A stretch of DNA of 64,000 bases from Xestospongia muta (taxonomy: Eukaryota; Porifera; Demospongiae; Haplosclerida; Petrosiidae). Under the pieces are notes generated by a model. It was not told where the DNA came from, ran no database searches, and saw nothing but the letters and a program-made list of their open reading frames with translations. Positions 1-13,700 of this stretch are shown here, in pieces. Position 1 is the first letter of the stretch, and each line of letters begins with the position of its first letter. The position numbers and the translations under genes are program-made. The stretch spans positions 13,888,192-13,952,191 of the forward strand of contig OY848917.1 of the NCBI GenBank assembly GCA_963693285.1. The letters are read 5' to 3'.

Positions 1-2910
1 TGATATAATATAATATAAGTCCTAAGTGTATTAAATGTGAAATTTACATTTATTTACTCTATTGTTTTCTTTTTGCACATCAATTGTGCTGTAATTACTT
101 GTCATCTGAATGTGTCATCTACAATTTAATAGCAGGTAAGTGTGATATAATGGAATATAAGTCCTAAGTATATTAAATTTGACGTTGACATTCATTTACT
201 CTATTGTTTTCTTTTTATACATCAATTGTGCTGTACTTACTTGTCATCTGAATGTGTCCTCTACAATTTAATAGCAAGTAAGTGTGATATAATGTAATAT
301 AACTCCTAAGTGTATTAAATGTGAAGTTGACATTTATTTACTCTATTGTTTTCTTTTTACACATTAATTGTGCTGTGATTACTTGTAATCTGAATGTGTC
401 CTCTACAATTTAATAGCCTGTAAGTGTGATATAATATAATATAAGTTCTCAGTGTATTAAACATGAAGTTGACATTTTTTCTCTACTGTTTACTTTTTAA
501 ACATCAATTATGCTGTAATTACTTGTCATCTGAATGTGTCCTTTACAATTTAATAGCCAGTAAGTGATATATAATGTAATATAAGTCCTAAGTGTATTGA
601 ATGTGACATTAACATTTTTTGACTTTATTGTTTTCTTTCTACACATCAATTGTGCTATAATTACTTGTCAACTGATGTGTCTTCTACAATTTAATAGCAA
701 GTAAGTGTGATTAAATGTAATATAAGTTCTAAGTGTATTAAATGTGAAGTTGACATTTATTTAATCTATTGTTTTCTTTTTACACATCAATTGTGCTGTA
801 ATGACTTGTCATCTGAATGTGTCCTCCACAATTTAATAGGAAGTAAGTGTGATATAATGTAATATAAGTCCTAAGTGTATTAAATTTGACGTTGACATTT
901 ATTTACTCTATTGTTTTCTTTTTACACATCAATTGTGCTGTAATTACTTGTCATCTGAATGTGTCCTCTGCAATTTAATAGCTAGTAAGTGTGATATAAT
1001 GTAATATAAGTCCTAAGTGTATTGAATGTGACGTTGACATTTTTTACTCTATTGTTTTCTTTTTACACATCAATTGTTCTGTAATTACTTCTTATCTGAA
1101 TGTGTCTTTTACAATTTAATAGCCAGTAAGTTTGATATAATGTAATATAAGTCCTAAGTGTATTGAATGTGACGTTGACATTTTTTGACTTTATTGTTTT
1201 CTTTTTACATATCAATTGTGCTGTAATTACTTGTCAACTGATGTGTCTTCTACAATTTAATAGCCAGTAAGTGTGATTTAATGTAATATAAGTCCTAAGT
1301 GTATTAAATTTGAAGTTGACATTTATTTACTCTATTGTTTTCTTTTTACACATTAATTATGCTGTAATTACTTGTCATCTGATTGTGTCCTCTACAATTT
1401 AATAGGAAGTAAGTGTGATATAATGTAATATAAGTCCTAAGTGTATTTAATTTGACGTTGACATTTATTTACTCTATTGTTTTCTTTTTACACATCGATT
1501 GTGCTGTAATTACTTGTCATCTGAATGTATCCTCTGCAATTTAATAGTTAGTAAGTGTGATATAATGTGATATAAGTCCTAAATGTATTAAATGTGAAGT
1601 TGACATTTATTTACTCTACTGTTTTCTTTTTACACATGAATTGTGCTGTAATTACTTGTCATCTGAATGTGTCCTCTGCGATTTAATAGCTAGTAAGTGT
1701 GATATAATGTAATATAAGTCCGAAGTGTATTAAATGTGAAGTTGACATTTATTTACTCTATTGTTTTCTTTTTGCACATCAATTGTGCTGTAATTACTTG
1801 TCATCTGAATGTGTCCTCTACAATTTAATAGGAAGTAAGTGTGATTTAATGTAATATAAATTCTAAGTGTATTAAAGTGAAGTTGACATTTATTTACTCT
1901 ATTGTTTTCTTTTTCTACATCAATTGTGCTGTAATTACTTGTCATCTGAATGTGTCCTCTACAATTTAATAGCTAGTCAGTGTGATATAATGTAATATAA
2001 GTCCTAAGTATATTAAATTTGACGTTGACATTTATTTACTCTATTGTTTTCTTTTTACACATCAATTGTGCTGTAATCACTTGTCATCTGAATGTGTCCT
2101 CTACAATTTAATAGCTAGTAAGTGTGATGTAATGTAAAAAAACTCCTAAGTGTATTAAATGTGAAATTGACATTTATTTACTCTATTGTTTTCTTTTCAC
2201 ACATTAATTGTGTTGTAATTACTTGTCATCTAAATGTGTCCTCTACAATTTAATAGCAAGTAAGTGTGATTCAATGTAATATAAGTCCTAATGTGTATTA
2301 AATGTGATGTTGACATTTTGTTACTCTATTGTTTTCTTTTCACACATTAATTGTGTTGTAATTACTTGTCATCTAAATGTGTCCTCTACAATTTAATAGC
2401 AAGTAAGTGTGATTCAATGTAATATAAGTTCTAAGTGTATTAAATGTGATGTTGACATTTTTTTTACTCTATTGTTTACTTTTTACACATGAATTGTGCT
2501 GTAATTACTTGTCATCTGAATGTGTCCTCTACAATTTAATAGCTAGTAAGTATGATATACTGTAATATAAGTTCTATGTGTATTAAGTGTGATGTTGACA
2601 TTTTTTTTACTCTATTGTTTACTTTTTACACATGAATTGTGCTGTAATTACTTTTCATCTGAATGTGTCCTCTACAATTTAATAGCTAGTAAGTGTGATA
2701 TAATGCAATATAAGTCCTAAGTATATTGAATGTGAAGTTGACATTTTTTTTACTTTATTGTTTTCTTTTTACACATCAATTGTGCTGTAATCACTTGTCA
2801 TCTGAATGTGTCCTCTACAATTTAATAGCTAGTAAGTGTGATGTAATGTAATATAAGTGCTAAAGGTATTGAATATTCCATTGACATTTTTTACTCTATT
2901 GTTTTCCACA
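1..2910. repeat. 142-bp tandem repeat array (about 20 copies)
   Basis: The motif gtcctaagtgtatt recurs every ~142 bp (for example at 19 and 161) through to about 2.9 kb. Each unit also carries a tttactctattgttttc block and a caatttaatag block. Copies differ by a few substitutions and small indels. The last copy decays near 2880-2910. The array runs off the left edge, so its full length is unknown. Open frames across it are repeat-derived and are not genes. Confidence 0.95.
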
Positions 2911-2993
2911 TCTATTATATAAGGTTTGAATGTTTATATATTGTGCAAGAGGTTATGTTTTTATGTAATGTATATAACTTTATGTGTTATTAA

Positions 2994-3838
2994 CCTCGCT
3001 GTGTGTGGGCGCATAGCAAAGGTACTGTAGTCTGTCAGTGTGTGTGTGTGTGTGTCTGTTACCGGGGTTGTTTTTTGTACTGCTATAATTTGGCAAGTGA
3101 AGCGTTAGCAGCTACCAACGTTTAGCAACAAATAGAAAAACGTGTGGACTTTACAACAGTAGTATCAAGAACATCGTCAAAGAAAACAAAAGCTTAAAAC
3201 TCGCAAAAGAATTTTCAGGCTGCAGAGGTCAAGTGCCGTTTCTCGAAAAGTAAAGAACTTAACGTGGAAAATTTTTAGTATGCTGTAGAGAATCTTAGAG
3301 GAATACGGATCAGCAAGATAGAAGGCCATTGGTCGAAGCACTCGTTAGAAAAGTACTGAAAAGTGTTTGTGGACTTGGAGCGAAGTAACGCATTCAGGAA
3401 AAGTCTCAAAGCACTGAAAAAACTGCTACTAATAGATAATATATTGATTTATATTTGTACTACGGGACGTTTCCAAAGAACGCTTCATTTTTAAGTTACA
3501 ATAAATTTGGTATATGAAATATTGAAATATTTTAAAGAGTCATGTAAAGGCTCAGAGAAACATTCACCACAACTCTAGCACTTAATCTTGCTTGGCAATT
3601 GAATGATACTATTACTTACTCAGTTACAGCTTCACAGACATGTCAATCAGAGTGCAAAGTACCCAGTAAACGACAAAGCTTTTTTCCCTTTGATTGAAGA
3701 GAAAAGCTGAGTCATCAAACAACAGTTTGTAATGTGCATCACGTGATCCATCAATAATTTGACCACACCTTGTCCAATCTTAAATGTACATGTACATGCA
3801 CTCTGCAGTATAGATTTACACTGGGCACCGCAGCGAGG
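2994..3838. mobile_element. Non-autonomous TTAA-flanked inverted-repeat element (piggyBac-like MITE candidate)
   Basis: The 845-bp segment begins CCTCGCTG and ends CAGCGAGG. It is flanked on both sides by TTAA (2990-2993 and 3839-3842). TTAA target duplication and ends starting CC are typical of piggyBac-type elements. Perfect terminal complementarity is only 8 bp (12 with the TTAA), after which it weakens. The interior has a (TG)n tract at about 3040 and no intact ORF. The assignment rests on the ends only. A piggyBac transposase relic elsewhere in the window (49.0-50.0 kb) shows that the superfamily was active in this genome. Confidence 0.6.
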
Positions 3839-3842
3839 TTAA

Positions 3843-4535
3843 GCACTTTAGTGCTTTTTTTTGATTGCTTTAACAATCAAAGAGTTTATATTGACCTTTG
3901 AGATCGCCTCTGTGTGAGAAGCCATTTTTATGCATTAATTAATTATAACCATATTCATAGCATTGACAATTGTTGTATGATGTATTATGCCTTAATTGTG
4001 AAGACCTTTTCCTCTTTTATTAATTATTGTCACAGTTTTGACTCTATATTTATAATATTTTGTTAATTGTTGAGAGTGATTTGAGTCATATTTTGTTTAA
4101 ACATGTCTATTACTAAATGATTTTGTTGTATTACTTTGCATGCTAACAATGATATTGAAGAAGTTACTATGAAGATAATGTATTACTAATTAAAAATATT
4201 TATTATCAATATCTTGTTGGCTGGTAATAGTAGAAGATGTATGATTATTTAAGCTTGTACAATTAATCTATAATTGCTTTTCCTCTGTGTTACTTAAAAT
4301 AATTTGTTATTATTGTCACAGACTACTGTGAAGAGTCCAATTTATATTTGTAATGTTATGTCAATTGTTGAGAGTAATTTTTTTAGTTATATCTTGTTTG
4401 ACTAAATATAATATTTTGTATTTATAATATTACTAATGTGCTTGTATATATATAGCAGTATTGGTATAAATAATTATTTGATGTTATGATATAATGTTTG
4501 GGTTCATGTTAATGTGGTTATTATCATATATTTAG
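3843..4535. other. AT-rich non-coding DNA before the first recognised ankyrin exon
   Basis: I see no exon, start codon context or repeat here that I can support. The true 5' end of gene A could lie here, in the left-hand array or outside the window. Confidence 0.5.
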
Positions 4536-4634
4536 GATGGATCTACTCCAGTCATGTTAGCAGCAATGAATGGACACAAAGATGTTGTTTTGATTTTAAC
4601 ACAGAAAGGAGCCAATCTAGACCTTGTCAACAAA
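4536..4634 (+). CDS. Gene A ankyrin exon 1 (33 codons)
   Basis: A phase-0 exon of exactly 33 codons encoding one ankyrin repeat, DGSTPVMLAAMNGHKDVV followed by a helix-2 and loop with GANLD. Acceptor tttag, donor gtaagt. This is the classic ankyrin consensus (G-TPLMLAA-NGH--VV--LL--GA--). Confidence 0.85.
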
Positions 4635-7600
4635 GTAAGTGTTCATGTACATATGTTATATGAAAAAGGCTGCATAATTGAAGGCAAAATTTAACTTCTT
4701 TTTCACTAAAAATAGACATTAATTGGTTTACTATTATAATAAAGTTTGAACTATTGTCTTTTAAGAATATACCAAATATGATGTACAGACTGTTAAAAAG
4801 CTACTGTTTGTCAGATGAAATAATCATCTGACAGATATAATATTGGTTATTGTAGTTGTCCTTTGAATTATATAATGAGAGAGTCATTGGAAGTATTGAT
4901 ATTTGATAGGTGAAATGATATAAAGTCCTCTGTGGTTTTTTGGTAGAATATTCTAAACCTAAATAATTTTTAGAGCCTCAGTGTATATAATTTTAGTTAT
5001 GTTTGGCAGTTTGTGTCAGTCAGGTCATTCAAAGCAATTTTTATTGATTCATATCTGCATATGTTTTTCCCACGCCTCATGAAGTGTTTTCTATCTCTGT
5101 TTTGTAATTTATATTTGTTTTCTACCTCTAGTTTTAGTAATAGTTATTTGTTGTGTATATAAATTTCTTTGTTAAGTAATTATCTCTGCAAATGTTTAAC
5201 TTGCAACTATAATCCCTTTTGCTACTATTTTTTTATTTATCATACCCTTATTGTTCTTTGCTTATTCCTATTTTTAAGTTTGTTACTTGTTCCATCATTT
5301 GTCCTGATGAAGACAGATGAATAGTTGTTGAAATTGTGGCTCTCTTTATTCAGACAGATGAAAGCAGCACCTATGTAGGGATGGCACGATATTCTTCCTT
5401 CTTTAATCTTTTTAGACCATAATAACTATAAAATTTGGGGGCTTTTGAAGGCTATGTTTACACTGCAAGTTATGTTTTCACATGAAGTATCCATTTTTAG
5501 AAGTCTTATTTTGAGCACTTTTAATAATGAAAGTAATAATTTACATAGAACTTGAAAGGAACCCCTTGTGGGAGATGCCATCTTTATGAGTTATGATCAT
5601 ATTCATGAGGAAATAGAGTTCAATTCTGTTTTACAACGAGGACTTTTTTAAATGGTGTCAGCTTTAAGTTTTTTTAGTAATCTATATTACTGTTTTTAAG
5701 GAGATCAGATTATTTTTTCTTTTGGCAATCATGTATATTTATAGCACATTACCAGTTCAATTAGGTATTTCTTGTTTGTTTTTGCTGGTATGATTATACA
5801 TCCATACAGAAATTCTACTTTCTGATGGATACATTATTTAATAGGTATTATAAGTTATAGCAAGGATTTGTCGTATGGCATATCTGAGATACTCATCCAT
5901 CCTATAATTATAGACAAATATTCATTAATTATGAACATATTTTAGCTAATTGATAATTCAAATAAAAGTAAAAGAAACAAACGAAATTTTTAATAATATA
6001 TATATAATGTAGGGATGGTGGTCGAGCAAACCTAAAGTAGAAATGACAGTATGGACATCCTTACATAATAGCCACATAAAAGTATATGAACACAAACTTA
6101 TGTTATATTTTTTGCTGTGTTGACTACCTTTTAGTTGAATTCTTATGGGAGTATTTTCTTCAAGATTCTGTAACAACTATTATGAAATAAAATAGATATT
6201 TCACTATTGATATAGTGGAAACTATGTTGGGATTTCCATACTGCCATTCTACTTTGGGATTGTTTGAGATGTTTCTACCATTATCCCTGCATTTAATGGA
6301 CTTCTTGGAAATTTTTATTTACTTGTTCTAATAACTATTGGCTGCTGAATACTTCATGCGATTAAATCATATACAAGCAAATAAAAAAACATTTTCTAAA
6401 AAAATTATTTCATTTCATTTCAAAGCACTCAAATGAATAGTTTGTTTCAAATTGTGCTACATCTGTGAAAATGATGGTAAATCTTTTACTTTTTGACTTC
6501 TTGTTATGGACAAAAGAAGAATAAATAGCAGAAGAGAAGAAGAAACACGAACAAGTCAGCATTTTACCAACATTTACAGTAATGCTTTGAAGCATTGCTT
6601 TAGCCTATAAATCAGTCACAATATGGACATAATCCTAGGGAGGAAGACTGATAAGTATTGAGACATACTGATGTGTTTTGGGTAAGATAATTTGTGTTTT
6701 CTGACAATACATTTCAATGGACAATTTGAGCCATCCCTATACATAGGCACTGATATCTCTTGCTTGATTATACATTGATGAAAGAAATTCAAAATGTGCT
6801 TATTTCTTATAAAATAGTGATTTTCACAGAACTTGATAGTAGCTTCAACAAAAGGCAGATTTTCTTTACATTGAATAATTTTTTTGTTATTGATGAATAG
6901 GAAAATAGACAGTGGTCAATGTCTATCTATCTTACAATGAGCCCTGATCTTGATTTGATGGATTTAGAGTATTTGACTACCAGTTTGTTGACTATTACAG
7001 TTAATTACTCATACATATATACACACATTTAAAAGATAATATTATTATAAAATGTTGTTTTCTAATAAATAAAAACAATGCAAACAAGTACATTAAAAAT
7101 TCTAAAAATTCATGAAATGGCAATAAAAAGCGTCTTACCACAATAGGATTGACATTTTAAAATTCCTTCGCAGTGTCCACTACATAAGGATCTATATATA
7201 CACTTTTAATATGACCTTACTTTGGTTACTGTGTAAGTATTTTTATACTGTTGTCCTACTTTGGTCTTGTTTCATATGTTTATACCACCATTCTTACATC
7301 ATAAACTTTTTTGGAATTTTTGTGTAATTATACTATTATATTATCAATAAATAGAAATATCTGTCATTGTCCAACTGACAATGAAGTTTTTTTACAGCAA
7401 TTCTCAACAAGATGTGAATGAGATTGTTAATTATGGATAATGACCTTGTTTAGAAACATCCTTACAATCATTTCAAAAAAAAATATTAAGAAATATTAAT
7501 AAATGACCTATATACTTCTGTCATATACTAGAGTATGAATGTCCCATTGCCTCTGACATATTTATTGCATGGTATTTATTGATGACTAAGGTTAATGGTT

Positions 7601-10600
7601 GACTTTATAATTTAGTTTCAGTATTACATGTATTTTGATTTTTTGTTATATAGGTTGGCAAAACTGTTCTCTATATATCATGTTATAGAGGTCATGATAA
7701 AGTTGTTCAAGTCCTTCTAGATGCTGGTGTGAAAGTGAATGTTCCAGATAAGGTCAGTGGCATATTCATATACAAATGTAATCATAGCTGTCTATAATTC
7801 TAACAAAATACACATAACACATCAAACATGTGTTATTGACACTATATTTTGATGAATGTGAATTAATCATGTAAAATCACACATTCATTCTATGTCTTTA
7901 ATAAACATGACAGTGATTATTATAACCCAAGTGATTATTGTTTCTAGGTATTATAATGACACCTTTAGTCTGTTGACCTAAATAACTTAACTATTCTCAG
8001 ATTCTTGTGTATGTATATATATATAAATGGAAAAATATAAATTTACATTTCGAGTACACTGTTTTATCTTATATATATTGAAGGCATTATGATATATACA
8101 ATAAGCATTGACTCAGTATTCTCACATTGAGGTACGTGACATTTCATAAACTGATACTTTGAGCCAGCATGTTGCTCATCAAACCATTGAGAATTGAAGA
8201 TAATTGACAGTGGATTAATGACAGTGTTTTGTGATTTTCATGATGACTGTACTGCTGAGTAGTCTTGTGCTTTTCCAATACCTATTGGATGAATACCAGA
8301 ATGTTTGTCCAAACATATCCAAGTTGATATGATGTGTATGAGACCAATGAAGTCACTGTACATATTGTTATTGCATTGACAAGCTTCTTTAAATCAGATA
8401 AAACAAGACTATAATTGAAAATTTCATCCTATAATTGTTTCAAAGATACTGACTTCACAGCAAAACATTGACTAGAGTTACAAAAATTGCAAATCAACAG
8501 CAGTTGTCAGTAGAAAACTAAAAGTTGTAGAATGCTTAAAATACAAACAAACTGTTAAAACTGACAGACACAACTTATGATGTAGTTTTTAACTTGTTAC
8601 TACAGACATCATTCAATCTTCTACTACATAGTTTGATCAATATTGACTACAATGAAGTTTCATTCCTATTTTGTTGCTGATAACATTGTTAGTGATAATT
8701 TCCCCAACACTTATCAGTGTTTATGAAGTGTACATCTTAAAATCAACTCTAATCTCTTGTAACTACTTAAATAGATTGTTCAAGGGTCAAAACATACTTG
8801 AATTGTACATTATTTCTTCTTTTTATTTTTTGATAAAGTTGCCTGTGTATGTTCTAGCAATTGTTGTCACTTTAACAAGTTTTCCTAGTTAATACAAAGT
8901 ATAAAGGGTATCTAGTTTTATTCTAGAAAAATAAGTACTGGTCATACCTTATATGAAATGGTAACCTTTGATGTGCTACATGTGTTATATGCTCTGTACC
9001 TATAAAATTATTATTCATGAATTGACAGTTCATACTGTATAAAATAAATGTTTTACAATGAAAACCTAATATAAATATATCAAATAAAATGGTAAACTGA
9101 ATTAACATTATTTGAAATTGAAATTAAATGTAATATTTCAGTCACTGATTGTATTAAAGGGCTATAAGTAAAATGGATGTCTCTCTTGCTATAAAAATAA
9201 TTGAAACCAAGATTGATTTTCCCATTAGGTAATATTATTTTAAGTTATTCAACAGTAGTTTCACAGATGACTTTTGTTTTCTGGGTTGCAAAAATCAAAT
9301 CACATAACTATTTCACATGTCCATGCCCAATATAGAACTCAGGGATTTCACCAATTTAAAAGAAATCAAAGTGATTTGGCTATTGGATTGAATTCAGGAG
9401 AGAATTGTAACCTTATTGGAGTAACAAAATTTTTTATCAGTGTTATTTTGGGATTTATTGAGTTTTCTGTTACTGTACATGTTTTTGCAGAGGTGGTTTC
9501 AGAGAATGGAAAAATTCCACAAAACAGCTTTGACTTCGTCAATAATATAAATTTTCAATCCACCTTCAGCAAGTCTTTTTAAATAAGGTTTTCTCTGACT
9601 ATTGGCTTTGTGAAATGAGGTTGACCAATGATTTGGTTGCAGGTGATAAACTTTGATAAAGTTAGCCTTCAATAGAAATAAAGGTCAAGTAGTCCTTAAG
9701 AAATAATAGATATCTGTCTATAAATTCAAAAGAACATAAATTTTCAAATGTTTTGCACCAGTTTTTGATGTTTTATACATACCATATTTAGCAAAGACTG
9801 TGTGGCAGTTTCTCTTAAAAATGACCTTTTTCTTAAAGAATAGTTGTCAAATCTCTAGTCGGTTGATGTTTTTAAGTGAGCCACATGATTTTTTAAGCAT
9901 GTGAAATTATAAACCCATATAATCTATGGTGAAACCTTGTGTGAAGTATTGTTGTAGCCAGGGCTTTGTATAGGTTTTCTTACTTCTGAAACAGACAGTA
10001 TTTACCAGATTCTAGAAGTACTCTTTTGACTGTTATGCTATCTTCTGGAATAATAGCAACTACTCTAGGTCAAGCTTCACATCTTAAGCTATTGCTTCAA
10101 CTGTGAAAGAGCCACGTTCCATCATCTTTTAGCAAAAGTGGAAGGGTGTGCTCATGTATAAGTTAGTTATTTACAGCGAAATATCTTAAATTATGCTATT
10201 CATGAAAATGTTTCCCCTTAAAATATGCCCATCATACAGTATTTGCTAGCTATTATCAACAGATAGTCTTGATTAGTTATTCTTGACTAGTGTCATATGA
10301 TATGTCCATGAGCATGTGTTTCACATTTGCATAAGTGAGAGTATTTTGGACCAATGGTGTAGATTATAAAATACTTGACAGTGAGATATCCAATACTTAG
10401 GGTTTGATCTTTATATCTATGTTTTACCTTGACTCATATCACATCTTTTTATATTATTATATCATGTAGTATGGTCGTACAGCACTTCATGCAGCATATT
10501 GGACTGAAAATGATGTCATTATAAAGATGTTAGTTAAAGCTAATGCCAACAATTTAGAAGCTGTAAAAACTGTAAGTCATAATGTTAGTAGTTTGTACAC

Positions 10601-10702
10601 ATATGTATATATGTAGTGAATCTCTTTTTAACTTGCTTTCTATTTGTAATACTTATTATGATGTAAATGTTATGTAATTATAGCATTTGCAATATACAAA
10701 TA

Positions 10703-10746
<44 letters not shown>

Positions 10747-13700
10747 TTTAAGTCATACAAGTACAGGAATTATTAGTCAATGATGTTTGGGTAGTAAAAA
10801 AACAATTTGGTAAAAGAATATTTATTAGTGTAGCAAGGTATTTGCACATTTTGAAGTTCATACATACACTAAGAATAAGTGTTCTATACAAATGCATGTA
10901 CATTTCAAAATTCAGAAGAGTATTCTAAAGTAAGAAATTTTATCTTTTCTATTTAGGACACTTTACTGTTAAAATCTTCAAGAGAAGGACAATTGGATGG
11001 TACTAAAGATGCTCTATCCAGAGGAGCTGTTGTTAACATTGGAAATGATGTATGCTGACTTGTAATTGATAATGTTAAGTATATATGTACAACCATGAGG
11101 GTTATTGTAGATACAGGTGTTGTGATGTAAAACAAACCCAATGGCAAACAGACACAAGTCTTGTTAATGTCACATCTCAAATACAATACATGTGTAATAC
11201 AGTATACTGTGTGTTGAATTATAATGTATTTGTGGCCTAAGGTGATTAGTATGACTTAGTTAGACTTAGTTGGGATCAATATGTAAGCACATGATAGCCC
11301 AAGTAAAAAGACCGACTCATTTAAACCACAATCCACTTTACTGTAAGAATAATGTCTGACAGTTCAGTCCATTAAAGATTATTTCCCTAAAATTCTAATG
11401 AGTGGTGTATATCCCATAACAGTTCATGAGTACATGATAATAGATTCATTAATATTTGTCAGACAGTAGTTATGACTTCATGTAACAGCAATTGAATATT
11501 GACTACTTCCATGTTCTTCCTAATGAATTGTTAACGAGAAGTCTAATGTTGGTTTAACCAAATGCTAAAGAAATTATTATCATGACTATGAGGGAAACTT
11601 ACTGCATTTTATTCAATCACTTTTACTTCATTTATACTAACATTCATTTGTTATTTGTCCTTTTACATATACATAGAAAGGCCAAACTGCTTTGTACATT
11701 GCATCTGAGGAAGGCAATAATGAATGTGTTCAGCTTCTTCTTAAAGCGAATGCTAACCCAGACATTGCTGATCATGTAAGTTATGACATGCATTTTATGG
11801 TTTATTCATTAAACAAGATTGATATATAACATGTACATTTCAAAATTCAGAAGAGTATTCTGTTTTAATGTTAAAAGTAAGAAATTTTCACAAATAAAAA
11901 CATTTTCACAGGCCTACTAACCTCATGCTAAAGACATTTTTGCTCATGACTATGAGGGAAACTTACTGCATTTTATTCAATCACTTTTACATCATTTATA
12001 CTAACATTCATTTGTTATTTGTCCTTTTACATATACATAGAATGGCCGAACTGCTTTGTACATTGCAGCTGAGAAAGGCAATAATGAATGTGTTCAGCTT
12101 CTTCTTAAAGCCAATGCTAACCCTGACATTGCTGATTATGTAAGTTGTGACATGCATTTCATGGTTTATTCACTTAAGAAAATTGATATATAACATACAA
12201 TGTCCTAAAACATTTTTATTTTCCTTGATATCATTTTTAAAAGTGATCTTAGCCACTACATCTTATAATTCAATGTTCATATTGTTGTGTTTACCTTAGC
12301 TTCCTACTGCTTTATAAATTAAGTTACTTCATTTATAATGATTAACAATTTGTTGGTTTCATACTCTATTGAACTAGACCCTCCTAAGTCTAAGGAAAGA
12401 AGCCAAACATAATTACAACATTAACATTTAATACATGTTATCTACATTAATAGATTAAGAGACTTATAGTCCAAATGTACCAATTTATATATTACAGTTT
12501 CATATTGCAAGCATCAAACAACTTATATCACTTTGTACTGGCAAGATATTAATAAGCCAAAAGATGATATCCATAATAGTGTTACTTCCTACTACCTATT
12601 ATGTAATGTTGGTAATAGAATCTGATTGGTCAACTGAAATAGACTCAATGGTGACCTTTCATCCCTTTTGTATATCAGCAAAGAGAAAGGTGTGGCTTGA
12701 TAGACTAGTCTTGTCAATAATAGCCAAGTTGTTTTACCCTGATATTGAGTGCCTATCACATGCAAAATAATTGGTATAACAAATAAAGATGTAGCATGGA
12801 AACTATTTAAATAGCGTTGTATCTCCATATAGTACATAACAGTTAGTAGCCATATGCTATTTTGTAATTAGATAGAAAGCTCAGTCTCATGTATGAATGG
12901 TGTCAACTGATTAGAAGTTAGCCTCTGGAAACTGAGCATGATAGATAAGTTTTTTAAACATTACTGAAACATTTGCTCTGATTTCAGTCAGTTTTGTCGC
13001 TGTAGATACACTTACATCAGAAAATGAAGTAGAACAAAGTCTCTTTATGCAGGCTTAGATGTTTGTCTGTGTAGAATATATGGATAAGTTGAGCCATTTT
13101 TCAAAGTATTTAACCTCATTTCTTATTAAAGATTCTACCAATCTGTTAATTAGTACAAGTTACTTATTGTTTGTTTGGCACATAAATATATAACTGACTA
13201 AAATACACACAAAATACTATCACTATCAATGAGGTAAACGTTTGAAATGTAAGTATAAATGAAGTAATTCTAACAATCAATCAAACATTGTAATCTGTAA
13301 TGAAAGGAATGTCAATTACTACAATTCGCTTTAATTTTTTAGGATGGTAATACACCACTTCACGCTGCTTGCCAAGGTTGTTATGGTGATGTTGTGAAGT
13401 CCCTTTTGTCTTCAGGAAAGGTCAACCCAATGGCTAAGAACAAACGTGAACAAACAGCCATGGAACTTGTTTATCGTGATGATGTCAATCGCTTCAACAT
13501 TTTAACAATGTTTGAGCCATTTGAGCAATGTCGAAAAGATTTTCCTGTGGAATCCTACAGCAAAGTCTTTTTCTGTGGTAACACTGGTGCAGGTAAAAGT
13601 TCACTTGCAGCAGTCATTATGGAGCGAGCTAAGAAACCGCCTAACTACAAGTTCAATACTTCTGATCCTATTCCAGTAGAACTACTTACTACTGGAATTA

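Noticed and set aside
1730..1945. Minus-strand open frame in the left array
   Set aside because: Translation of the 142-bp tandem repeat.
9274..9582. 102-codon open frame
   Set aside because: No family resemblance and not compatible with the flanking ankyrin exons. AT-rich chance frame is more likely.
12564..12770. 68-codon open frame conserved at 40079-40285
   Set aside because: It lies in an intron shared by the duplication. Introns around it are equally conserved and it has no domain or splice logic.
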